Of a stretch of DNA of 64,000 nt, positions 8,863 through 16,896 are shown one piece after another (the first letter of the stretch is position 1; every line of letters begins with the position of its first letter). The notes beneath the pieces were generated by a model. That model saw only the letters and a list, made by a program, of their open reading frames with translations. It was not told the origin of the DNA and did no database searches. Origin of the DNA: Edwardsiella anguillarum (GTDB lineage: Bacteria; Pseudomonadota; Gammaproteobacteria; Enterobacterales; Enterobacteriaceae); assembly GCF_008801815.1 (NCBI RefSeq), contig NZ_VZOX01000001.1. One strand, given 5' to 3'. The position numbers and the translations under genes were made by a program.

Positions 8863-9282
8863 TTAAAGGTGTTTAACCAGAACGTCGGTCTCAAGGCCAT
8901 TGATAAAATCAAACGAGGTAGAGACAAACTTGGCTAGCGCGCGGTTATGGTGACCCAGCATCAATAAGTCGACCTGCTGAGCGCTAACGAACTCACGCAG
9001 ATCGTCCAGCGCATCCATGGAAACGATCTGCTCGGCATCGATAGGGTAGTCCTGCTGGTGCACCAGTGACATCAGCACCTGGCGGGCGTCATTAAGGCTT
9101 TGCTGCTCCATACGCGTCAGATTGACATCCAACATACCGCGCAGCGCGGCCAGATCACCGCGGATATGCCCCAGCGTCAGCCGGGCATCATTTTGCCGGG
9201 CAACCTGGCAGGCGTGCGGCAGCAGCCGCTCGCCGTCGTGGCGGCCATGAATCAAAACCAGAACATGGTGATATATCTTCAT
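8863..9282 (-). CDS. Universal stress protein (UspA family)
   Basis: A 139-residue cytoplasmic protein with the Usp fold. It has an N-terminal hydrophobic strand HHVLVLIHG and a C-terminal DLLMLGHHNRALAKFVSTSFDFING followed by TDVLVKHL. These correspond to the GHH...S and final beta-strand segments of E. coli UspA/C/D. It lies between ppaC (14-bp gap) and the enolase paralogue (15-bp gap) in one transcription unit. Function within the family is general stress survival; no partner is defined. Confidence 0.88.
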   Translation of the reverse strand: MKIYHHVLVLIHGRHDGERLLPHACQVARQNDARLTLGHIRGDLAALRGMLDVNLTRMEQQSLNDARQVLMSLVHQQDYPIDAEQIVSMDALDDLREFVSAQQVDLLMLGHHNRALAKFVSTSFDFINGLETDVLVKHL

Positions 9283-9296
9283 CGGGAAACCTCATT

Positions 9297-10187
9297 TCAC
9301 ATCAGATGGGCGCCGATCCAGGGAAGGATCTCTTTCTTACGGCTCAGCATGCCGGGCAGCGCCTGTACGGGAAGCGACGTACCGTCGCGGGCAACGCGAT
9401 AAAGGTCGGTATGGCAGCGACGGATATCGCTGACCGCCAGCATCACGTAGTCCAGCGCCTGCTCGCGGCAGCGCTGTCGCATGCAGGCCAGCAGCGGTGC
9501 CAGCCGATCGGAAAGCTGCGTGGGCGAGGCGACCTCCAGCTGCGCCACCTCCAGGGTGTAGGCGCCGATGGCGAAGCGCTTGAGATCTTTTTCCAGCAGT
9601 CCCGCGGGGGTATAGCCATCCAGGCAGGTCTTTGCCACCAGCAGGCCATCCAGGAACGCCGCGTCATCGACGCCGCACAGTGGGCTCAGCGCGGCGACCG
9701 CCCGGCGATCCGCCTCGGTCGCGGTGGCGGAGATCAGGCCGACGGTATCGCTCAGAATGGCGCCCAGCAGCAGCGTGGCCTGACACCGATCCGGCACCAT
9801 GGCGTACTCCTGGGTCATGATCTGCCACAGCAGGGTCGCCGTACTGCCCACCCGGCGGATCCAGGCATCGATCGGCTCGGCGCTGGTCAGTGAGCCTAGC
9901 CGGTGGTGGTCGATTAGCCCCAGCAGGCGACACTCCGCCAGCCCCGCTGGCCCCTGTTCGGCATCGCTGAAATCGACCAGCCAAACATCCCGTCCATCCA
10001 GCGGCTCCGTCAGCGGCGCCGGCGCATCACACCCGGCCTGCCGCAGGATATAGGCCGTCTCATGGTTTATCTCGCCCAGGCGCCAGGCCGTCGCGGGCAG
10101 GCCGCGCGCCGTCAGCCACTGGGCGGTCACCAGCGCGCTGCAGATGCTGTCACTGTCGGGATATTTATGGCCAAAAACGTAGATCAT
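9297..10187 (-). CDS. ppaC: Family II (manganese-dependent) inorganic pyrophosphatase, DHH/DHHA2
   Basis: The ATG at 10187 (GGAGGAG just upstream) gives 296 residues starting MIYVFGHKYPDSDSICSA; the longer upstream start has no Shine-Dalgarno. The protein hydrolyses pyrophosphate to two phosphates. Metal-ligand motifs visible: GHKYPDSDS (H7, D11, D13), a D72 motif, IDHH at 92-95, and SDTVGL. The C-terminal SRKKEILPWI is the substrate-binding SRKK signature. Oddity: the usual DHNE motif reads DFSD here, keeping the Asp ligand but losing the following His and Asn. Family II enzymes are unusual in Enterobacterales, where Ppa family I is standard. It is first in the ppaC-usp-enolase operon. Confidence 0.87.
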   Translation of the reverse strand: MIYVFGHKYPDSDSICSALVTAQWLTARGLPATAWRLGEINHETAYILRQAGCDAPAPLTEPLDGRDVWLVDFSDAEQGPAGLAECRLLGLIDHHRLGSLTSAEPIDAWIRRVGSTATLLWQIMTQEYAMVPDRCQATLLLGAILSDTVGLISATATEADRRAVAALSPLCGVDDAAFLDGLLVAKTCLDGYTPAGLLEKDLKRFAIGAYTLEVAQLEVASPTQLSDRLAPLLACMRQRCREQALDYVMLAVSDIRRCHTDLYRVARDGTSLPVQALPGMLSRKKEILPWIGAHLM

Positions 10188-10263
10188 CTCTCCTCCGTCA
10201 CGATCGAATAACCACGGGGAGTTCAGGCACAAGCGCAGAGAAAAAAAAGCAGCACTGATGCCG

Positions 10264-10317
10264 CCGTTCCCGTGGAACGGTTGTCATCAGGCGTCATCAT
10301 CCGTAATCAGATTACGG
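10264..10317. promoter_or_regulatory. Two adjacent inverted repeats upstream of ppaC
   Basis: CCGTTCCCGTGGAACGG (10264-10280, 7-bp arms) and CCGTAATCAGATTACGG (10301-10317, 8-bp arms around one base). They lie in the 207-bp gap between the tetR stop and the ppaC start. The first may be part of a terminator for tetR, as a T-run follows on the minus strand at about 10241-10248. The second looks like a regulator operator. The assignment is inference. Confidence 0.45.
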
Positions 10318-10394
10318 CGGTTGGAATAGGGGTGGCACGCCATCACCCGGGATTAGCTAACCCGTTTTCCCGAACGATGGCAAGGGAGAGAGTA

Positions 10395-11066
10395 TTACAA
10401 AGCGTGTCCGCCGGCAGGCTCCGGCAGCCGGCAGGCGTCGCACAGCGCAGGCCATACCGCCATAGTGGCGGCCACAACCGCCTGCAGATCGGCGCAGTCA
10501 GCGCCCTCGCGAGCCCGCACCGACATCCCCTGGATCACGCAGCACAGGTAGCGTGCCAGCCCCTGTGCGTCGCTGTATGCCGGCAGCTCCCCCTGCGCCT
10601 GACGCAGCTGGAGAAAACGGGCCAGCATCGCCTCCTGTACCGGCTGACGGCTCTTCAGCACCTGGCTGACCTTATCCGAACAGCGGGTCTGCACCATAGA
10701 GGCGCAGATGATAAAACAGCCGCTGGGCGTATCACCGCTGGTAAAGCAGTTCGCCGTCACGCTCAGGTAGTTGTGAATCGTCTCGGCCAGCGGCAGCGTC
10801 ACGTTAAACAGCAGGCGGTCGTACTTGTCCTCGTTACAGGCGGTGTAATACTCCACCACGGCACGGAACAGCCCCTCTTTGTTCTCAAACTCGGCGTACA
10901 GCGTCGGCGCCTTGGCACCGGTGGCCTCCACCAGATCCGCAAGGGAGGTGGCCTCATAGCCCTGACGCCAAAACAGCTCCAGCGCCTTACGCAGCGCCAC
11001 CTCCCTGTCAAACACCTTTGGACGGCCGCGCCCGGCGCGCTTATAGGATGTATGTTCAGTTGTCAT
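10395..11066 (-). CDS. TetR/AcrR-family transcriptional regulator
   Basis: A 223-residue regulator. The N-terminal HTH region (about 12-65) reads GRGRPKVFDREVALRKALEL followed by FWRQGYEATSLADLVEATGA and PTLYAEFENKEGLF, the classic TetR helices 1-4. The C-terminal ligand-binding region includes a Cys-rich GCFIICASMVQTRC, whose effector is unknown. It is divergent from a MarA-like activator gene across a 374-bp gap. That resembles the ramR-ramA layout, although the protein itself is not close to RamR. It may repress itself and the neighbour. Confidence 0.9.
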   Translation of the reverse strand: MTTEHTSYKRAGRGRPKVFDREVALRKALELFWRQGYEATSLADLVEATGAKAPTLYAEFENKEGLFRAVVEYYTACNEDKYDRLLFNVTLPLAETIHNYLSVTANCFTSGDTPSGCFIICASMVQTRCSDKVSQVLKSRQPVQEAMLARFLQLRQAQGELPAYSDAQGLARYLCCVIQGMSVRAREGADCADLQAVVAATMAVWPALCDACRLPEPAGGHAL

Positions 11067-11440
11067 TCCCTTTCCTACACCTCACTGACTGGATCTCACG
11101 CTAAAGGTAGCCCTCCGCCCCTGAATATGCAAACCGCGGCGCATCGGGGGTGCAGGCGGAAAAAGGGACGCGGACGCCCGCCGCGGACATCAATATCTTT
11201 TTGTTAATAAACATAGAGTTAACAATTTTATTAATAAGCGTTAATAAAAAACATTGACGCCGCTTCGGCGACGGAATTACCATTAAATTAACGATCGTTA
11301 AAATAATAGATAAACGACGCCGTATCCCATAGCGTCACCGCGATCGTAACTGTGATGACACGTCAACGCATTCAGGTCCCCAGGCGACTCCCGCGCGCGC
11401 CGTGTCACCGACCATCGCACAAAAAAGTAAGGTGATTGCC
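11067..11440. other. 374-bp AT-rich divergent intergenic region
   Basis: Region between the TetR and MarA-like genes, with no credible gene. It contains repeated GTTAATAAA-type blocks at about 11201-11250. A possible plus-strand promoter is TTGACG (11254-11259), 18 bp, TACCAT (11278-11283). A perfect 14-bp palindrome TTAACGATCGTTAA sits at 11288-11301, over the expected transcription start. The position fits a repressor operator, probably for the TetR protein. Confidence 0.5.
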
Positions 11441-11794
11441 ATGTACAATACCGATTTTATCAGCGCACTGCGCACCTGGATCGACAGCAACGTTGCCGCT
11501 ATCTCATCCCTTGACGACGTGGCGGCGCGCGCCGGTTACTCCAAATGGCACCTGCAGCGCATGTTTAAAGCACACACCGGCGTTCGGCTGGGGGAGTATA
11601 TCCGCAATAAAAAGCTGGATGAGTCGGCCCGCCGGCTAAAAGTCTGCCAGGGTTCGATTCTCGACGTCGCCCTGTCGATGGGCTTTGACTCCCAACGCTC
11701 CTTTACCCGCTCTTTCAAGCGGCGCTTTGACGTGACGCCGGGCGTATGGAAGAAAGAGGTGACGGCGGGGAAACCGCTGGATCGCGCCGCCTGA
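11441..11794 (+). CDS. MarA/SoxS/RamA-like AraC-family activator
   Basis: A 117-residue single-domain AraC/XylS regulator. The ATG at 11441 is chosen because AAGGTG lies 6-11 bp upstream; an earlier in-frame start at 11402 lacks a site. Helix-turn-helix 1 contains AGYSKWHLQRMFK, identical to MarA over YSKWHLQRMFK. The second helix-turn-helix includes GFDSQRSFTRSFKRRFDVTP. MarA-type proteins bind mar/sox/rob boxes and raise efflux and stress genes. The downstream export operon cecR-ybhGFSR and acrAB elsewhere are possible targets, which is inference. It lacks an effector domain, so control is probably at the level of synthesis. Confidence 0.9.
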   Translation: MYNTDFISALRTWIDSNVAAISSLDDVAARAGYSKWHLQRMFKAHTGVRLGEYIRNKKLDESARRLKVCQGSILDVALSMGFDSQRSFTRSFKRRFDVTPGVWKKEVTAGKPLDRAA

Positions 11795-11873
11795 ACGGCA
11801 GCGGCGATCGGCCCGTCGCAGACGCAGTCTCACCACTGTCTCCGCAACGGGCTATCCTGACATACCCTATGGC

Positions 11874-13196
11874 TTAGCGCCCCTCGGTACGCCCCTTACC
11901 CTGCTCGGCCGGACGGCGCGGGCGGCGATTTTGCCCCTGACGCGGCGCCGCACTACGCGGCCCCTCCGCGCGGCGCCCCTGCCCCGCACGCTCCGAACGA
12001 CCGCTGTTCTGGCGCCCGCCCTGGCGGCCATTCTGAATCGGCTCAGCCTTAATGGTCGGATCCGGCTCATAGCCCGCAATGGCCATGCGCGGAATCGGGC
12101 GCTTCAGCAGACGTTCGATGTCGCGCAGCAGCTTGTGCTCATCCACGCAGACCAGCGACAGCGCCTCGCCGGTCGCCTGGGCCCGCCCGGTGCGGCCGAT
12201 ACGGTGCACGTAGTCCTCCGGCACGTTGGGCAGCTCATAGTTCACCACGTAGGGCAGCTGATCGATATCCAGGCCGCGCGCGGCGATATCCGTCGCCACC
12301 AGCACCCGAATATCACCGCTCTTAAAGTCCGCCAGCGCACGGGTACGCGCGCCCTGGCTCTTGTTGCCGTGGATCGCCGCCGCGCTGATGCCGTCTTTAT
12401 TCAGCTGCTCCGCTAGGTGGTTGGCGCCGTACTTGGTACGGGTGAAAACCAACACCTGACGCCAGTCCCGGGTGCCGATCAGGAAAGAGAGCAGCTCGCG
12501 CTTGCGCTTCTTATCCACCAGATGCACGTGCTGAGTCACCAGCTCTGACGCGGTATTGCGGCGCGCCACTTCCACCTCGGCCGGGTTATGCAGCAGCGAA
12601 GCCGCCAGCGCCTTGATCTCATCGGAGAAGGTGGCGGAAAACAGCAGGTTTTGCCGCTTGGCCGGCAGACGGGCCAGCACGCGGCGAATGTCGTGAATAA
12701 AGCCCATATCCAGCATCCGGTCGGCCTCATCCAGCACCAGGATCTCGACCTGAGACAGATCCACCGCATTCTGATGGGCCAGATCCAGCAGGCGCCCCGG
12801 TGTCGCCACCAGCACATCCACGCCGCCGCGCAGCTTCATCATCTGCGGATTAATGCTCACGCCGCCGAACACCACCAGCGACCGCAGCGGCAGATGACGG
12901 CTGTACTCGCGTACGTTTTCACCGATCTGCGCCGCCAGCTCGCGGGTCGGCGTCAGGATCAGCGCCCGCACCGGGCGGCGTCCCTTACCATTTTTGGGGT
13001 TCTGGTGCAGCAGCTGCAGCAGCGGCAGCGTAAAGCCGGCGGTCTTACCGGTGCCGGTCTGGGCGCTGGCCATCAGATCGCGACGCTGCAGCACCAGGGG
13101 AATGGCCTGCTGCTGGATCGGGGTCGGATCACGATAGCCCTGCTCTTCCACAGCGCGTAACAGTTCGGCACACAGGCCAAGGGAATCAAAAGACAT
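11874..13196 (-). CDS. rhlE: DEAD-box ATP-dependent RNA helicase RhlE
   Basis: A 440-residue RNA helicase (E. coli RhlE is about 454). Motifs in order: Q motif (PTPIQQQAIP), motif I AQTGTGKT, PTRELAAQ, DEAD in LVLDEADRMLD, SAT in LLFSATFS, and HRIGRTGRA near residue 335. The basic tail from about 390 onward is rich in Arg, Gln and Gly and probably binds RNA. RhlE takes part in ribosome maturation. It is divergent from cecR across a 246-bp region, the same layout as E. coli, where CecR also regulates rhlE. Confidence 0.95.
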   Translation of the reverse strand: MSFDSLGLCAELLRAVEEQGYRDPTPIQQQAIPLVLQRRDLMASAQTGTGKTAGFTLPLLQLLHQNPKNGKGRRPVRALILTPTRELAAQIGENVREYSRHLPLRSLVVFGGVSINPQMMKLRGGVDVLVATPGRLLDLAHQNAVDLSQVEILVLDEADRMLDMGFIHDIRRVLARLPAKRQNLLFSATFSDEIKALAASLLHNPAEVEVARRNTASELVTQHVHLVDKKRKRELLSFLIGTRDWRQVLVFTRTKYGANHLAEQLNKDGISAAAIHGNKSQGARTRALADFKSGDIRVLVATDIAARGLDIDQLPYVVNYELPNVPEDYVHRIGRTGRAQATGEALSLVCVDEHKLLRDIERLLKRPIPRMAIAGYEPDPTIKAEPIQNGRQGGRQNSGRSERAGQGRRAEGPRSAAPRQGQNRRPRRPAEQGKGRTEGR

Positions 13197-13377
13197 GAAA
13201 AACTCCAGACCCGCCCGCTCCCTGTGCTACAGGGATGCAGTTTCCGGACAGGCGTATCAGACGAGGCAAAGCAAGAATTACCACGAGGACAGGCACAAAC
13301 TGCAGGTACATAATTAGCGCACAGTGTAACAGCATGCGCCCGCGCTGTCTGCCCCCTATTACGCTTCCGTCATCCGC

Positions 13378-13425
13378 TTTACAGCGGCGAAAAAAGCGCC
13401 TAAAGTTAATCAATCATATGATTGA
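13378..13425 (+). promoter_or_regulatory. cecR promoter with overlapping palindromic operator
   Basis: TTTACA (13378-13383), 17 bp, TAAAGT (13401-13406). A perfect 16-bp palindrome TCAATCATATGATTGA follows at 13410-13425, exactly over the expected start point. This is where an autorepressor would bind. CecR (TetR family) is the obvious candidate. Confidence 0.6.
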
Positions 13426-13442
13426 CTTTTAACGAGGTCGCG

Positions 13443-14162
13443 ATGAAGACGCCCCGCGGCAACGCGGCGCTGGCCAGCGCAACGCCCCGCGGCGAACAGG
13501 CGCGTCAGGCCCTGATCGATGCCGGGCTGACCCTGTTTGCACAGCGGGGGCTAGAGGGTGCCACCACCCGCGATATCGCGCTGGCCTCTGGGCAGAACAT
13601 CGCCGCCATCACCTACTACTTTCACTCCAAGCAGGGTCTCTATCTGGCCGTCGCCCAGTGGATTGCCGATACCCTTAACGCCAGCTTCCACCCCCTGCGC
13701 ACAGAGTGCGAACGCTTTCTGAGTCGGGCCGAGGCGACGCCGCAGGCCTATCTGGTGCTGATCCAGCGCGCCATCGCTCACCTGTGTCATCTGATGACCC
13801 AGCCGCAGACCCTGCACCTGAGCCAGATTATCTCACGGGAGCAGATGCTGCCCAGCGCCGCCTCGCCCATTCTGCACGATCAGTTTATTTCGCCGCTGCA
13901 CACCCTGATGACCCATTTGGTGGCCGGCTATGCCGGGCTAGACGCGACGCAGCCGGCGGCGGCGCTGCACACCCATGCGCTGCTCGGCCAGGTACTGGCC
14001 TTTCGCATGGCGCGAGAAACCATACTGAACCGCACCGGCTGGCCCCAGATAGGCCCGGCCCAGGCGCAGGCGATCCATGAGGTCGTGCAGCTGCACACCG
14101 AGCTGCTGATGAACGGGCTGCGTCACCGCGGCGCCGTCGGGAATGTGAGGAAACCATCATGA
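13443..14162 (+). CDS. cecR: CecR (YbiH), TetR-family regulator of the ybhGFSR exporter
   Basis: A 239-residue TetR regulator. The ATG at 13443 follows CGAGG and gives the usual N-terminus. The HTH reads ALIDAGLTLFAQRGLEGATT followed by RDIALASGQNIAAITYYFHSKQGLY. In E. coli CecR controls rhlE and its own operon and affects sensitivity to chloramphenicol and cefoperazone. Its 3' end overlaps ybhG by four bases (ATGA), which argues for translational coupling. Confidence 0.93.
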   Translation: MKTPRGNAALASATPRGEQARQALIDAGLTLFAQRGLEGATTRDIALASGQNIAAITYYFHSKQGLYLAVAQWIADTLNASFHPLRTECERFLSRAEATPQAYLVLIQRAIAHLCHLMTQPQTLHLSQIISREQMLPSAASPILHDQFISPLHTLMTHLVAGYAGLDATQPAAALHTHALLGQVLAFRMARETILNRTGWPQIGPAQAQAIHEVVQLHTELLMNGLRHRGAVGNVRKPS

Positions 14163-15148
14163 ATAAAAGGCGCATCGCAGGCGTGGTCACCGGCATCGTA
14201 CTGATTGCTCTGGCCGCTGCGGGATATTACTACTACCGCAGCCAGCAGGATCAGCCGCTGACGCTGTACGGCAACGTCGACATCCGCACCGTCGATCTCG
14301 GGTTCCGCATCAGCGGCCGTCTGGCGTCCCTGAGCGTCGATGAGGGCGCCGCGGTTAAGCCGGGTATGCTGCTGGGCCGGCTGGATGACGCCCCCTATGT
14401 CAATGCCCTGAACGAAGCGCGCGCCAACGCCGCCGCCGCACAGGCCAACCTCGCGCTGCTGCAGGCAGGCTACCGCAGCGAAGAGATAGCCCAGGCTCAG
14501 GCGGCCGTCGCCCAGGCCGACGCCAACTATCGCTATGCCCAGAGCTTCCTCGATCGTCAGCAGGGGCTGTGGGCCAGCCGCGCCGTATCGGCCAACGAAC
14601 TGGACAACGCGCGCACCAACCGCAACCAGGCGCGCGCCCAGCTGCAGCAGGCGCGCGACAAGCTGGCCCAGTACCAGGCCGGTAACCGTCCGCAGCAGAT
14701 AGAACAGGCCCAGGCTCAGCTGCAGCAGGCCCAGGCCGCCCAGGCCCAGGCCGAGCTGAACCTGCACGACGCCGCGCTATTCGCCCCCTCCGCCGGTACG
14801 GTAATGACCCGCGCCGTCGAGCCAGGCACCATGCTGGCCGCCGGAAATACAGTATTCAGCGTCGCCCTGACGCGCCCGGTCTGGGTACGCGCCTATGTCG
14901 ACGAGACCCACCTGAACCAGGCCATTCCCGGCACCCAAATCGACCTGTATATCGACGGCCGCCGCCAGCCCTACCATGGCACCATCGGGTTCGTCTCCCC
15001 GACCGCCGAGTTTACGCCCAAAACCGTGGAAACCCCGGAGCTGCGTACCGCGCTGGTCTATCGCCTGCGCGTGATCGTCAACGACGCCGACGATGCGCTG
15101 CGCCAGGGAATGCCGGTCACCCTGCGCTTTGCCCCGACGCAGCGCTAG
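14159..15148 (+). CDS. ybhG: YbhG, HlyD-family periplasmic adaptor of the YbhFSR exporter
   Basis: A 329-residue membrane-fusion protein. One N-terminal membrane segment (about 7-25, AGVVTGIVLIALAAAGYYYY) anchors it. A lipoyl/barrel-sandwich domain interrupted by a long Ala/Gln-rich coiled-coil hairpin (about 85-205) follows, then a beta-barrel region. It should connect the YbhFSR ABC transporter to an outer-membrane channel such as TolC. It overlaps cecR by 4 bp and is followed by ybhF after 11 bp. Confidence 0.93.
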   Translation: MNKRRIAGVVTGIVLIALAAAGYYYYRSQQDQPLTLYGNVDIRTVDLGFRISGRLASLSVDEGAAVKPGMLLGRLDDAPYVNALNEARANAAAAQANLALLQAGYRSEEIAQAQAAVAQADANYRYAQSFLDRQQGLWASRAVSANELDNARTNRNQARAQLQQARDKLAQYQAGNRPQQIEQAQAQLQQAQAAQAQAELNLHDAALFAPSAGTVMTRAVEPGTMLAAGNTVFSVALTRPVWVRAYVDETHLNQAIPGTQIDLYIDGRRQPYHGTIGFVSPTAEFTPKTVETPELRTALVYRLRVIVNDADDALRQGMPVTLRFAPTQR

Positions 15149-15159
15149 CGGAGCCGATC

Positions 15160-16896
15160 ATGGAGAGCCGCTATATCGCGCTGGAGGGGCTGGAGAAACG
15201 CTTTGACGGGCTGGATCGCCCGGCGGTGGCCAGCCTGACGATCCGCATCGCCAGCGGCGCCGTCATGGGGCTGGTCGGGCCGGACGGCGCCGGAAAAACC
15301 ACGCTGATGCGCATCCTGGCCGGGCTGCTGAAGCCCAGCGCTGGCCGCGTCAGCGTCGTCGGGCTCGATCCCCTTCGCCAGGATCGCCAGCTGCACGCCA
15401 TCCTGGGCTATATGCCGCAGAAGTTTGGCCTGTATGAAGATTTAACGGTGATGGAGAATCTGAACCTGTACGCCTCGCTGCGCGGCGTCATCGGCGCCGA
15501 GCGTCAGCGTACCTTTGAGCGGCTGCTGGCGTTCACCTCGCTGGCCCCCTTCACGGATCGCCTGGCCGGCAAGCTCTCCGGCGGCATGAAGCAGAAGCTG
15601 GGGCTGGCCTGCACCCTGATAGGATCGCCGCAGGTGCTGCTGCTGGACGAGCCGGGCGTCGGGGTCGATCCCATCTCGCGCCGAGAGCTATGGCGGATGG
15701 TACACAGCCTGGCCGACGACGGAATGCTGATCCTGTGGAGCACCTCCTATCTGGACGAGGCCGAACAGTGCCGGGAGGTACTCCTGCTCAACGAAGGACG
15801 CCTGCTGTACAGCGGCGCACCGCAGCAGCTGACCCAGCGCATGGCCGGGCGTACGCTCCTGCTGCGCGCGCCCGGCGTCTCCCACCGCCGTCTGCTGCAG
15901 CGGGCCATCACCCTGCCGATGGTCAGCGACGGCGTGATCCAGGGGCGGTATCTGCGCCTGATCCTGCAGGAGGGCTGCGACCATCGGCAGATCCCCGCGG
16001 CGCTCGGCCTCGCTCAGGCCGAGCTGCAGGAGGCCGAGCCGCGCTTTGAGGATGCCTTTATCGATCTGCTGGGCGGCGGGCCGCACCAGGCTTCGGCGCT
16101 GGCCGACATCATGCCGCAGGTCAACGCCGACCCCGCGCAGACGGTGATCGAGGCGCAGGCGCTGACCAAGAAGTTCGGCAGCTTCGCCGCCACCGACCAC
16201 GTCGACTTTCAGGTCAGGCGCGGTGAGATCTTCGGCCTGCTCGGCCCCAACGGCGCGGGCAAGTCCACCACCTTCAAGATGATGTGCGGCCTGTTGGTGC
16301 CCACCAGCGGCCACGCGCTGGTGCTCGACATGGATCTGAAGACGGACTCCGGACGGGCGCGCCAGCACCTAGGCTATATGGCCCAAAAATTTTCACTGTA
16401 CGGCAATCTGACCGTCGCGCAGAACCTGACCTTCTTCTCCGGGGTCTACGGCCTGCGAGGCAGGCGCCAGCGTGCCAAAATCGCCGACATGACCCGGGCG
16501 TTCAACTTCACGCCGATCCTGAGCCAGACGCCGGATGCACTGCCGCTGGGCTTCAAACAGCGTCTAGCGCTCGCCTGCGCCCTGATGCATGAGCCGGATA
16601 TCCTGTTTCTGGATGAGCCCACCTCCGGCGTCGATCCGCTGACCCGACGTGAATTCTGGCTGCACATCAACGGCATGGTGGATAAAGGGGTAACCGTGAT
16701 GGTCACCACCCATTTTATGGACGAGGCGGAGTACTGCGACCGTATCGCATTAGTCTACCACGGACAGATCATCGCCAGCGGATCGCCGGACGACCTCAAG
16801 GCGCGCATCGCCGGCGACGAGAACCCCAACCCGACCATGGAGCAGGCCTTCATCGGGCTGGTGCAGGCCTACGACCGGGAGCATACCCATGCCTGA
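15160..16896 (+). CDS. ybhF: YbhF, double ATP-binding subunit of the YbhFSR ABC exporter
   Basis: A 578-residue protein with two ABC domains in tandem. The first has Walker A GPDGAGKTT (about 44-52), signature LSGGMKQ and Walker B LLLDEPGVGVDP. The second has Walker A GPNGAGKST, a degenerate signature LPLGFKQRLAL and Walker B LFLDEPTSGVDP. It powers export of drugs or cations through YbhS and YbhR. Na+/Li+(H+) export and tetracycline-type drug export have been reported for E. coli. It overlaps ybhS by 8 bp. Confidence 0.95.
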   Translation: MESRYIALEGLEKRFDGLDRPAVASLTIRIASGAVMGLVGPDGAGKTTLMRILAGLLKPSAGRVSVVGLDPLRQDRQLHAILGYMPQKFGLYEDLTVMENLNLYASLRGVIGAERQRTFERLLAFTSLAPFTDRLAGKLSGGMKQKLGLACTLIGSPQVLLLDEPGVGVDPISRRELWRMVHSLADDGMLILWSTSYLDEAEQCREVLLLNEGRLLYSGAPQQLTQRMAGRTLLLRAPGVSHRRLLQRAITLPMVSDGVIQGRYLRLILQEGCDHRQIPAALGLAQAELQEAEPRFEDAFIDLLGGGPHQASALADIMPQVNADPAQTVIEAQALTKKFGSFAATDHVDFQVRRGEIFGLLGPNGAGKSTTFKMMCGLLVPTSGHALVLDMDLKTDSGRARQHLGYMAQKFSLYGNLTVAQNLTFFSGVYGLRGRRQRAKIADMTRAFNFTPILSQTPDALPLGFKQRLALACALMHEPDILFLDEPTSGVDPLTRREFWLHINGMVDKGVTVMVTTHFMDEAEYCDRIALVYHGQIIASGSPDDLKARIAGDENPNPTMEQAFIGLVQAYDREHTHA

